64,000 bases of DNA. It comes from Callaeas wilsoni. Its lineage: Eukaryota; Chordata; Aves; Passeriformes; Callaeidae. How positions within the stretch are numbered: position 1 is the stretch's first letter; every line of letters begins with the position of its first letter. Positions 27,301-39,900 of the stretch are shown in pieces. A program made the position numbers and the translations under genes. The stretch is from assembly GCA_013398955.1 (NCBI GenBank), contig VWPU01014885.1:331664-395663 (forward strand). The letters are read 5' to 3'. The notes under the pieces are model-generated. The model was not told the DNA's origin. It did not search any database and was given only the letters and a program-made list of their open reading frames with translations.

Positions 27301-30130
27301 TTTTAATCCATGCAGACCATGAAGGTCATCTTATAAATACGACCTGACTATAAACTGAGGTACTTCTATGCTGGGAGTTTTGCCAGGGCACGGCACCAAT
27401 ACTCTTTTAGGAAGAAAATTGTGGTAAGATTCTCCAAAGGCTCTGACTCTTTTAGCTGCTGGAAGAGGAGATGACATGTGAGATCAAACACAGCAAAATT
27501 ATTTGTTTGTAGCAGTGTACTAACATTTATATACGAGGTTTTGTCTTTCACAGCATGAGAATTAAATTCAGGAAGGCGAGTGGATATCTAGTATGCACCA
27601 CTGTTCCACCTCCTGCATGTGTCCAAAACATGCAGCTTTCAGAGGCCAGAAAGCACTTTGTGTCAAGGTGGCTGGAAACTTCTACTGCCTCTGAGGCACC
27701 CGCAGGGGCTCTCAAGCAGAACCTCCCAAGACAGGGAGGTCACACATTGTTTGTTGTCAGTGTTCCTCGTAACAGCTGTAAACCATGATCCACAAACACT
27801 CACACACCACATTTCTGTTATCCCAGTAAAAAGCTCTGTCCTTTCTGACACCATACAAAAGGGATCGTTATTGAAGGTGTAATATTCTGGTTTAGAGATC
27901 AGCTGCTACCTTAATACCACAGCAGATACCTAGAACTCCAGAAAAAGATCACAAACAGCTACTATGCACATGCAGTATTTATTACACAATATTTTACTGT
28001 CCTATTATTTTATCAGGAAAGCTGGCAATGCTGTGCTGCATTCTGCAGTCCTACAGGAAGAAAAACACCTCCGCACAAAATAAAACCCCAAAACAAACAA
28101 ACAAAACCCCACACAAAACTAACGAACAAACCCCCACACCCAGAGTGTTCTTGCTAACCACAACCAACTACTACACACCACATAATTTAACCTAATAAAA
28201 GCACACTACACAGTGCAAGCTATTTAACACCTACCCTGCAGGCATGAAGTTCCCTGTATGTTCAGTTCTGTTTTCCTCAATATTTATTTCCTTGGCAGCC
28301 TCAGATTGCTTCAGAACCAATTATCACAACAGAAGATAAGAGATCACTGCCATGTCAGAACAGCTCAGAACACAAAGATTATAGGATTACATCAGTGCTC
28401 ATCTTGGCAAAGACACATTGTGCATCACTAAATAGGAATTTTTCATATTGGCAACCTCGTGCCAGCATTTGAGTCCATGCACTTTTCATAATGAGTTTCT
28501 TATTATAGTTTTATCCAGTTTTTTGTCTGTTATTTTCTTGTCCATTTTGGAGAGTATAAGGAAATTATAGGAGATATACACACATTATATGAGAAGAGCA
28601 TGGTACAAAAGAAAAGCGCAAGAAAAAATATTGGTCAGTGTAGATAGAAGTCATAAAAATCATCTTATGGAAAAAATTGTTATAATTCGGTCTATCTGAC
28701 AAACTGTTTCCACAAAACAGATCCCACAGAAGAAAAGGAAGTATTAGTTTTCTTTTGTCTTGAAAGTCCTCAACTTAAGGACATAGCTTAGATATGAGGT
28801 ACCTGTCCAGGTTTCAACTACATGCCAAATCTCCTGAGAAAATATTTTGGATGCTAATCTTGTTTACCTTGAAAGTTCCCACTGCCAAGTATCCAAAAGC
28901 ATTAAATAATTCCTTAATTTAGAGTCTCTTTGGAAAATATGTGTCATGTGTATTATATGTATTAGCATATGAACGTGGTCTCAAAAGTTATCTCATTATA
29001 AAGAAGACAATGTTTAGATTCAGCTCTGGAAACGGAAATTCTTGTTATTATACAGCAATGAAATCTACCTTTGAAAAAGAAGGTTGAAGAATGCAAGTAT
29101 TACTATTATTAAAGACTCTTTTGTCTTAATGGTAAAATAAAGGTAGAGATTATAGACTATTTGTCAAGATCTGTGATTTCATTTATGTAAACTAATCAGT
29201 TAAATACTTTCTTTTTAGAAGATCCTCAGAAAATGGTAAAAACTAGGCTTATCAGAATATAAAGAATTTGGCAGGTTCAAGGAAACCTCTAATTTATTTG
29301 AAAAAATATAAATTATTTTGTCTTTATTATGATATTCTGCAAAGTACAGCAGTATCCCAGGTATTAAATGACTAAGTGTTGTTAAAAGGACAGACGGAAA
29401 CAGACAAGAGAAAGAATCTGTAAATGTCACCAAAATGAGTAAGGACAGATTACTCCTTTCTTATTTTGTAACATATTAATCATTAGGACGGACCAGACCA
29501 TATTAGTTGTATCAGCTCTGACCTCCAGCTTCTCACCCAGTTCCGCTCTACAGGTTGCCCACAGCCCAAGAACAACCTAAGGGCAACTACACTCCAAAAG
29601 CCCTCACCGCCGAGTGGCAAGAACAACCAAAGACATGAGTGTGGTTATTGGTAGGCACCCCTCTTTGCATGGTGCCAGGCATCGTGCTGGAGCAACACAC
29701 ACCAGCCAAAAGAAGCCCCAAAGCACAGGGCACCAGTAAAACCAGACCAGCTAGAGGACCTCAGCTTGGCTGAGCACCAGCTTTTTCTTGAAAGTTTGCA
29801 AAAATCGTGGAGAGTCTTCTTCAGCTGTATGGCCTGAAGCAGATTTTGACCCGTCCTGAAGGTACAATCACAAACTTTCACAGGAACATCTTTCCAACAC
29901 CGTAATTCCTCTTCAACGTCAATTAGCAAAGACTTTGTACGTTGCCTTCAGGGCACTAGAAGGCAAGGGCACACCGGCTCATTGTTTCAGCTTTGACTAG
30001 CACAGTACAATCTAGTTGATTGATCACCCTAGAGGAACTGATGCTAGGAAATAATTATCCATCAGTAATTTACCTGCACGCAGGCATGTATTTTCAACAG
30101 ATAAAACTTCATTCCACATTGAGGCATAGC
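24305..30130. other. Intergenic region between CYP4V2 and KLKB1
   Basis: AT-rich, without a gene I can support. It contains short A-rich runs and several open fragments on the minus strand. One, at 26485-26587, has good splice signals and is treated as a finding. A segment near 29545-29592 resembles one near 42103-42152 and may be a dispersed repeat. The KLKB1 promoter should lie at the 24.3-kb end. Confidence 0.6.
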
Positions 30131-30135
30131 AGAAG

Positions 30136-30141
30136 TTTATT
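30136..30141 (-). promoter_or_regulatory. CYP4V2: Candidate CYP4V2 poly(A) signal
   Basis: The nearest AATAAA on the minus strand after the CYP4V2 stop codon, giving a 3' UTR of about 630 bases. A variant hexamer closer to the stop cannot be excluded. Confidence 0.45.
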
Positions 30142-30770
30142 CTCAAAGTTTGTAATAATACAGTGCTTCTGTTATTATGAAATCCTGTATTTAATTTGCA
30201 TACTGTGTAGTTCCTGCTATGGTTATACGGATTAATCCTTTTGGTACAGTTTGATAAAAAATAATTCAGAGTACTCCCTTCTTACAAACTGCTATTAATG
30301 CTTACCAAGGAGGAGTGAAATTATCAGAGATTTTTGCTTGGTCTTTACAGAGGCAGTCATCACCAAAAAAAAAAAAATATTGTGCCAAGAGGAAGGATTA
30401 TCACTTGTATTTTTCAGAACTAAAGAAACCTGAAAACCTTACAAACACTCAAGACTTCCAGTTACTTGGAAAATGCTATGGCATGTAAGCTGATCACTTC
30501 ATCACAGGCATTGATGTCATTAGAATAGTTTCATCTGAGCAGATAAGGCACTAAAATTTAAGGTTTAAAGACTTGCATTTCAAAGATTTACATGAAGTTC
30601 ACAAGCACTATAAAAGTAGAGCAGTTAGGGCTATTACTACATCTTTTTTAATGAAAGAGTAAGAACTAGTTTTAACAAATTGCTGGACTGACATCAAAAT
30701 ACTTGATTTTAAAATATGTCTCAGCCTAAATAGATTTAAAACTTTTGGAAGTAAACTCCCGAAATTCCTT

Positions 30771-30946
30771 TCATTCTGATCCAGCATTTGGTCTCCTCTT
30801 CAGTTTAATCCAGATGCCTTTATTTGGACGAAGAATCAATTCTCCACATAAACCAAGCTCTTCTGGCTTTTGACATGATTCCACCCAAAAGCGCCGTAGG
30901 ATGAGGGCTAGAATAGTTTTCTCTTCCATTTGTGCAAAGCGCTGAC
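30771..30946 (-). CDS. CYP4V2: CYP4V2 exon 11: C-terminus and stop
   Basis: Residues 471-528: [37 protein letters not shown], ending NAGSE. Acceptor ACTCAG. Aligns with human end to end. Confidence 0.96.
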
Positions 30947-33900
30947 CTGAGTTACAGGGCAGAAAAAAAATAGCTATTGTCAGGCTGCATCAACAGCTGC
31001 TGCACTTGCATGCTCACAGGACTTAAGAACAGAACTAGCTTTAGGCCAAAATTGAGTTCATATGGATACAGCTAACACTAGCACTTTTCTCTACATGAAA
31101 ACTTGGCCTTCTTGGGGCAATCCACAGTACGTCCTCTTTCCCATAGTACACGGAACTCAAACAGCAACGTGGAAACAGTCAACCCTTTTTATGGAACTAC
31201 AAAACACAGCCTTGTCATGTCTCTTGGATGGACTAGGCAGGGGGGATGGATGGCAGACCAGAGCAGAAGATGCACCACAGGGACTGTGGGGAGATAAAAA
31301 TCTCATGGTTCCATATATGTGGAGAGGAGCAAAGGAGATGCAACTACAACGGAATGACAGAAAGACCTTCCTTCAATAATCATTAAGCCTCATTCACACT
31401 GATGATTTGGTAGCACAGACAGCAAAGCTCGATTTACAATTCAGAGATAGGTGAAGGAGGAAACACGAGAACAGAGAAATGTGAGGGAAACCAAACCGAG
31501 GGCCACAATCCAGACTGTTCACAAAAACTAAAAAATGGAGACGGGACACAAAACGCAGTGTTCGGAACATTTTATGCTCTCCCCTCTGTATCATATACAC
31601 AGGTGGAAGTCCATACACATGTACACATGATGCACTTCTGCAATATTAATGAACCACCTCTCTTGCACATGTTCCTGCACACTCAGGAACTAGCTAGACG
31701 TGTTACATTAAATTAGGTATCTCCTTGGAACAAGGAAAGACCTAGTGTACTGCTCTTATGGAAAAGGGCACCTACTACCAATGAGACAAATCAAAACAAA
31801 TCAATCACATCCCCCAAAAACAGAAACCAAACCAAACAAACAAAACCAAAAAAACCAAAAGAAGTAATATTTCCCATTCTCGTAAATGGCATGACAACTT
31901 TTGGATGTTCGCCATCTGCACTGAAAATCAGTGCAAGGAACAGTCTTTTCACATGTTCTACAATATAAACAACAATGCCTCTACTTGAAGCACAGATAAA
32001 TGCCAAGCATCTCCGTGGCATCTGAAAGTGCTAACGAGTTCTGGGATGACAGAGAAAACACCAGACCAACTACAGTGGCAGAAATAGGGAAAGAATACAT
32101 CAGTTTTAGATTGCATGCTTTAGACATTCAGCTCAGAACCTGAGAGAGACAGATGAGGTGTTTCCAGAGCAAAACAGGTGCAGAACATGTGTTGCTGACA
32201 CTGAGGATCAGAAATTCAGAAGCAATCATGTCCTAACACAGGAGCCCAATAACATGCTGCCAGGCTGCACAGCAGTGAGGAAAAAACATCATCATGAGAG
32301 ACACTGGTCCCTAGGAAGAAAGGAAATCCCTCAGAAGCAACAAATGGGGCAGCTCAAATATCAGGCTTGCAGGGCACACAGTGCCCAGAATTCAGGGGTG
32401 GGGAATGAGGAAGAACACTGTACAAACAGTACTCATTGCTGTCTCAGTTACCACATTCAAAGGCAGAACTGTTACATTACAAGGGCTTCCTCTTCAGCTA
32501 CATACCAATGCAGTTCCTGGGACCAGCTGAGAAGGGCACGTAAGCGTATGGGTGCCTTCCCTTACAATTTTCAGGGAAGAATCGCTCAGGCCTGAACTCC
32601 TCTGGGTCAGGGAAGATCTCAGGGTCTCTATGCAGGGCATAAGTTAAAACAAGGATATTTGCACCTCTTGGTATCTGATATCCCTCTAAAGAGAAGAGAG
32701 AAGGGGAGAAGAAGAGTCAAAACAACAGCCATCAAGTAACTTCCTATATACAACAGAACAGTAAAAAATGAAATAACGCTGCCCTTTACTTGGGAAACAT
32801 CTCCACTGCAGAAATGCTAACACAAGGGGAAGTGGCAAACACAGAAAACTACTTACTAAGACAGCAATCCTCTCTCAAGGTACGGGCAAACATGGGAACT
32901 GAAGGGAAGAGACGAAGAGCTTCTTTCACAACACATTCAAGGTATCGAAGATTCTTCAAATCATCAGTTGTAACAGAACGCTCAGTGTTGTCTGTCCAAA
33001 AACAAGTAGAGGGATGACCAAGATCAAAACTCCCTGTCTTTGGCTAAACAAACTCATCCTGGATCCCCCCAGAAACTCTCATCATGCACCAAAATTACAT
33101 ACAAGGTGTTACAAATATATTGAACATGTATATCTTGCCCCAAAGACATAAGGTTGGTTGTACATCCCTACAGACCTTCCTGCACCCACCGCAACCACCT
33201 GTAGCTGCTGAAGGCTCCAGAAGGGCCACAAGGCATGCTCTTAAATCCCATTCTACTTCTAGGCTTTTAACACATTTCCACTTCTAAATGCAGCAAAACC
33301 CCAGTGAAGGGGGAATGGAAACTTACCAAAGACTTCGTCCAATTCCCTGTGAACCTTCTTCTGAACTTCCGGATTATGTCCAAGCAAGTACAAGACCCAG
33401 TTTATAGCAGCTGCTGTTGTATCATGGCCCTACAGGTCCAGATTTACAAAGACATTCACTTCAACTCTATTCCCATGCACCAGTGGGCTTTGTAAATACT
33501 TAGGTGTGCAGGTAGTACAAAAAGTGAGACTTACTAGTCCCACGACCAGTAATTTATCCAATGGTAAAAACAAGAATCAAGAGTAAATATCTCTTTTCTA
33601 CACACTAACTATCAAGATAAAAGGTGATCCACAACTGTGCTGAAAACTGACCAAAAGGGAAAAGTATTGAAATAACCCAAGCAAAATCCCTCTCTTCTGA
33701 TTCTCAGGAGCTGCATGAACTATCGGTATCTATTCATCTTTTTGGTTACTGTCTAGTTAACATCTGGGATATCTCTGCAGGATAGAAACATTGAGATTTT
33801 CTCTCAGGCTTCCAGGGCTTAAATAACATCATGCTAAAAGCAATCTCCTGAACTCAGACAAGAGTCACTGCCTACAAATTCTGAATCTTGGGTTTGGAGG

Positions 33901-36900
33901 AAATAAACAAAGAAAACATCCAAATGTTTGTTGGAAAACATCCAACAAACAAAACCATCCAAGTCAACCAAAAAAAGAACCATAAACCAATGAGTTCCTT
34001 GGTTACCTCAAACATGAAAGTATCCACTTCCTCACGAATGTCCCTGTAGCTCAGTTTTTTCCCTTCATCATCTGTTGCGTTCAGCAGCATGTCCAGGAAT
34101 GCTTTTCTGGTTTTGGAACCACTTTCTTCACAGTTGCCATCATTATCATGTTTCTTTTGCTTGGTGCTTTTAAGTTCTTCAGCTTTTTCTGCAATGACCT
34201 GAGATTAGAACCATTACATCAGATATGACTAATTCAGCACAAGTGCGCCGTCTACCTCATACAGTTTTGTCCTAACTTATCGAAACAACATCCATCTGTA
34301 GCAGTCTACATGAGCCAGTTAGCACAGCTGTCAGTATTAGGTCGTGAAATTTAACAGACTTTTTGCGTTAGTTGGACCAACCTCCCCTGTCCAAAGCAAT
34401 AGAATAAACCTTGAACAGCCTTTGTGCAATCAAGAAAATAGATAGCCAAACTACATAAACAACTTGGGGGTCATCAAGAAGCGTAAACATATCAGAGTCT
34501 CTGGAACACGCCAATCATGAATGCCAACAATGGCAACAATATATTAAAAAAAAAATCACCACAGTGTGAACACATTAATCACCAATAAGATCTTCTCTAT
34601 CCTATCTGAGACCTAAGGAAAGATCTCACTTCCAAACTCTGACAAACTCAGGAAAGTGAAGAGAAGCCAGGGCATCCCAGAACCCTGTGTCAAGGCTACC
34701 CTCAGTATCGCTGAACTCACTACACTAAAGCTTCCCAAATTTTCTCTAGTATGAGCGCAATGGCTGAATTTCCCTTTTATAAGTCAAAGTACAGACCCAG
34801 TAACAGATATAAATTTCTTATTGTTGCCACTGTTGTTGCAAAGGCAAAACAGAACCCTTCAGTAAACTGGCATTGCTCTTAAAAACAACAAAATAATTTA
34901 AAAGAGTGTAGATAGAGTATGCAATTCTGTTTAGGGGAATCAGTGAATGGAAGAAAAAAAATACAGTTCCATACACACACATTGTTTTTCTCACTGAACA
35001 CGCATGTGTGTCACATATTGACCCATCCTTCACCTCAGTGCTTGCTGTCAGCACCTACACCAGGTGACATTATTATTTACGGTCCTTTGTCATCTTCTAA
35101 GATTTGGCTTCTTAAATTCAGTGCACCAGCCCCCCATGGGAAGAGTGCACGTGTTACCTTAGGTCCTCTTAAGAGCCCCTCTCATGCCTCACTGCTGCAA
35201 CTTCCAATAAAAGGAAGCAAAAAAACCAACACAGAGTCAATGTGGCTCATTATATGTAGCCAAAGTTCAAAGATTATTTCCTTTATCATTGACATTGATA
35301 CAGTGACATCATGGGGTACATGCATAGGGAAAGCAGCCTCTCTGATAACATCCTAATAGTAGATTTGAGAGGGCAAACTTGGCAAGAATAACATAGGAAT
35401 TATTTAGTCAGAGAAAAGGCTGCTACTTCCACAGTCTAACAAAGTGAGAGAACACTTCATTTTACGCCAAGTGAGTGATGCATGCTTAATGATTTCTGCA
35501 TCAAAGCGTCTTACTGCTGATGTGCGGACCTGCCTGTGTTTGCTCCTCTCAGCAGTTCTGCTCTGAATAGGGAAAAGTGAATACAGGCTTCAGCTTCTGA
35601 GGGCTGAACCCAGTGGCACTACCATGCAGAGCCCTATGCTTACTGCTCCAAACTTGACAGCGAGCCACTGGAGGTGATCCAGATGCGATTTTGAGGCAAA
35701 ACAAGAGTTCAATGAATTTCTGTTGTTTGCTTCAGTCATCAAGGACCTGCAAGTTCTGGCACTCCCTTGGAGTAGCCTACTTCCTCATTTAAATTCAACA
35801 GAGATCCTGAAAGGGAAGTCAGCTCATCTTCTTTTCAGGGAATTCCTCAGCTTCCCAATAGAGAGAGGAGGCTGAACCTCACCACAATCTGGAAGCTCTG
35901 AGTGCAAAACTTTGATACAACAATGAAAATTATCATTATAAATAATTTTTTTTAAAAAAGACTCTATACTGTATCTGTAAAATTGTGAAGGATGTTGAGG
36001 TTCCTCTTGTGCTCTCTTCCTTCTTTGAACAATATATACAAAAAATCAGGCCAAAGCCAAGGGCTCATCTGTCGCCGTTGGATTAGATCACTCATCCTAG
36101 GGGCAAAACAATTATATCATGTAACATTACTTGACAAAAATGCCAAATTACAGCACACCTTGAGAACAAAAATAAACTTCTATGTACCCTAATGAAGTAG
36201 AACTTAACATATTGTGTAGGTTTAAACCCATGATTTGAAAGGAAAGCCATTCACATTTACATCTTGATTTTACACCATCTCAAAATTTCTGTTGCTTATC
36301 CCAGGATCACCATGTTTATATCTTTAAGTATTGATCTCTGAGGACAGCATATTCTCATTTAGTTGGAATCCTCTTGAAACAGTCCTATTAAGTCATCCAG
36401 TCCAGTCACACCCCACTTCAGCAAAGCATTGACCGTATTGTAAAGACTACTCATGACAGGCTTCCAAAATATCTGCCCCACAAACTTCAGCAGTTTCTGA
36501 GAGCATTGCATTCCTACTTGAATGTCCAAATACCAGACCGCACATAAAAGTACTTAAAATGTATTTAAAATGAACAATATGAGACTTCAAGTATGCTCAA
36601 ACACAGCTGGAGTACATTTGGAAGGGCTGATTGTCATTGCTATTCAGCTCTTGCACATGCTTTAACTGCAGAGGAGTAATTATTACCACCTTCAAGCACA
36701 CTCATGGTACAGCTTGGAAAAGGCCAAGGAACCAATGATAATCAAACCCTTCTGGTCTATCCCTGTTTTGTATCATACCTGTCTCAAAGCTCCATCAAAA
36801 GCTAGGAGTGAGATCATAGAATCACAGATTCATTTAGGTTGGAAAAGACCTTTTAGATCATTGAGTCCAGCTGTTAACCTAGTGTTAGACCAGAACAGTC

Positions 36901-39900
36901 CATTGATACACCATGACCCTAAGTGCCATAGGAACATATCTTTCAAACATCTCCAGGGTATTTAGTGACTCAGGGTTAGTCTGTTCCAATGCTTTACATT
37001 CCTCTCTCTCCGACACCCTGGCCTTCCCTCCTGACACCAGCAGCATCAACTTCAGCTCAACTACGAGGTAACTAAGGAAAATGTGCATTTACCTGTAGAT
37101 AGCAGAAACATAGTCAGAATCCTTATTCTTCTGGGCACCCACATTCCTGCCCATTGCTGTTTCTAGGAGGAAAACAACATTTCACAAGTGCAAAGTGAAA
37201 TGCAGTGTACGTAGTAAATTACTACTGCTCCCAGTTTCTGACTATCACCATACCATCCCTTCAACAAGTGAATACACATATCCCTTTGCAGGGATTGAGC
37301 TTTCTTTGTATTTCCGTGCCCAGGAATCCTGCTTCTCAAGACAACCTCACTTCAGACAGCTACCTCTGTTCTGCCAGTCCCACAAACTCAGCTGCTCAGA
37401 TGCACATAGTAAACCCTGGGAAAAAGGTTGGGAAGGATGAAAATGCATTTAGCAAATATGCAGACATTCCTCTTCAATCATCTTACACAAACTGGCACAG
37501 CTAAACTCATGATCTTCTGCATCGTTCACAGTCCCACCACAATAACTGAACGGGTCTTACCACAAATGATATCAAGGGCACACAGAGTTATGTCCATAAA
37601 GACATCAAATGGCTCCTTGTCAACATGCTTCTCAAGTTTCTTCACCAAAATACTTCCTTGTTCATTCATGACCTCTAGAAAGTCATTCAAGATTGCGAAG
37701 TGGAACGTGGGAGTTATCATCTTCCTCCGTGACCGCCACTTGTCTCCAGTGCTGTAAAATTAATAGGGAGAAGGAAGGCTAAAAACTCCAAAAATAATAC
37801 CCTCACCATTACAGGAAGTACACAGTAAATACTGCAGCCTGGAAGTGGTGGCCACATTGTAGATGTCTCTTCAAGATGTTCATAGCACACTACAGAAGGA
37901 GCAAATGGAAATATTTCTTGCTCCGGGTCCCTTGGAAGCAGAAGCCACCATTTCTCCAGCTGGTCTCCACAAACAGATATGCCAACAAGCCTCCAGATAA
38001 TACATCCTTGTTAGTCAGTGCACAAGCTCAGAGGGACCAAGCAGAAGCCAGCCAGAGGCCAAAACAGCTATTCAGCATCAAGGATTCAACACATCCCACC
38101 ATCTCTCTGAATCAGTAGTTGTGCTTGCCTTCATCCACTGACCATGAAATGAAGCCTGCAGAGAACTAGAGCCTAGACACATTACGAAAATGACTGCCTC
38201 AGGCCTGGCTACAATCTACTTCCTTGGAGACAGGTAATCACTTTGCACAGGCCAGTGACAAGCATGGAGCCACCGTGAGTGCCACCAGCGTCCTGGGGGT
38301 CCTTTTTCACTTTTTCTAAATCACATGCCCCACAGGTACACAGCTGGCACATCTGCTTACAGGCTAAAACCATCACACCACTGCCCCTGTTAACTTGCTA
38401 TTATTGGGGCACTCTACAGGCCAGCTTATCTGCTTGCTGTCTGCCATTGCTGCCCCTGATCAGCAGAGACTGGAACATTCTCCTCCATTACGTTTTTGCA
38501 AGCACAAGGAAGTCAAAATACCTCTGCACGTCTGTGGAAGACAAAACAACCAGTAAGGAAGAACAGTGAGGATACATCATGCCTGATGCCCATGGACCTC
38601 GCTTCTGCACATTGCTACTGCTTACTGCCTTCTCAAAGGCCATAAACAAAATTCAGCATAAAACGCATGCCTCATCCTCTCACATGAACTTGCACTTCCC
38701 ACACCACATGATCACAGCTGGCTTTTACAATACCATGGTCCCATCATAAAGCATGAGCAGTCCATCTCTGAGGGCTCCAAACAAGCAGCAAAGCTTCACC
38801 ACTAACGCAGAGACCTTGACCTTTTTTCAAAAACTCAGAAGAGGCTCAAAGGTACCAAAGCCACTCTATACTCACCTTGCTCTGACTCTTGAATATCTGC
38901 ATCATCCAGACCAATTCTTCCTTTGCCCTTCCAAGACTGGAGGACACCAAACCCTTATACCACTGCTCCTCCCTCTCTCCACTCCTGACTTATGCTTTTA
39001 CTCAGGCTCACTTCTGATGATCCTCTACTTCATGAACGAAATGAAGGAAAGGGTGCAAGATACTCTCCGGTCCTACCCCAAAGCATCACCAGCCTCAGGC
39101 CTATCCTACTGGTCTGCAGCGTGACCAGCTGGGATAAGCAATGCACACAATCTCTTTGTTCAGAAATACACACAGCATTCCTGCCACCAAGACCTCTTCC
39201 TATCATATACCCTGCGAATTTGAAAAAGACAGCAGTGCAGCTGCATTTCATTATACATTATACCTTGTCAGAAGTCCAGTGCCCAGCCATGGATGCAGGA
39301 AATTGTACAGGTATGATTTTTCTATATGTTTTGAACTGTTCAGAATAACCTGTCAGAAAAATGAATGGAGAGGAAAAAATTTTAATTGTAGATGGAGAGA
39401 GATTTCTTCACTATTTCTTCAATGAACTCTCCAACAGAGAAACACTGTCTTGCTAGTTCAAGGACAATCACTGTCAGCAGCAAAACTAATGACTACATTT
39501 CATGGCATCAAAACAGACCCACCAAGTTTTAATGCAGAAGTCTGCCAAAGAGACACAAGCACTGCAATCTCAACTTCATAATGTTCTATCCTTATTTCAG
39601 TGGTCCCATCTTCTTTGCTATCCACTTGTTTGTTCTGATCTTGGGAGCAGAAGCTTTCACACATTTGAAAACAAAGCTAAAGGAGATGCTTCTTTGGTGC
39701 TTTCATTTTCTGGTCATCTTCAGTATTCCCCCCAATCCCCTCTGACTAGGCCTTTTTATATTCCTTCGCTTTACGTCTTTGTTTAGCACTCACTCAGAGG
39801 ATCATCCCAACGCAAATCAGTCCAAGCCCTTCTTAACAAAAACTATATTGAGATAATAGAAACTAACAGGTTGGACACTGCTCTGCATGAGAGCTGAATA

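Noticed and set aside
29645..29929. 94-codon minus-strand frame
   Set aside because: No recognisable domain; composition fits an old repeat, and it lies beyond the CYP4V2 poly(A) signal.
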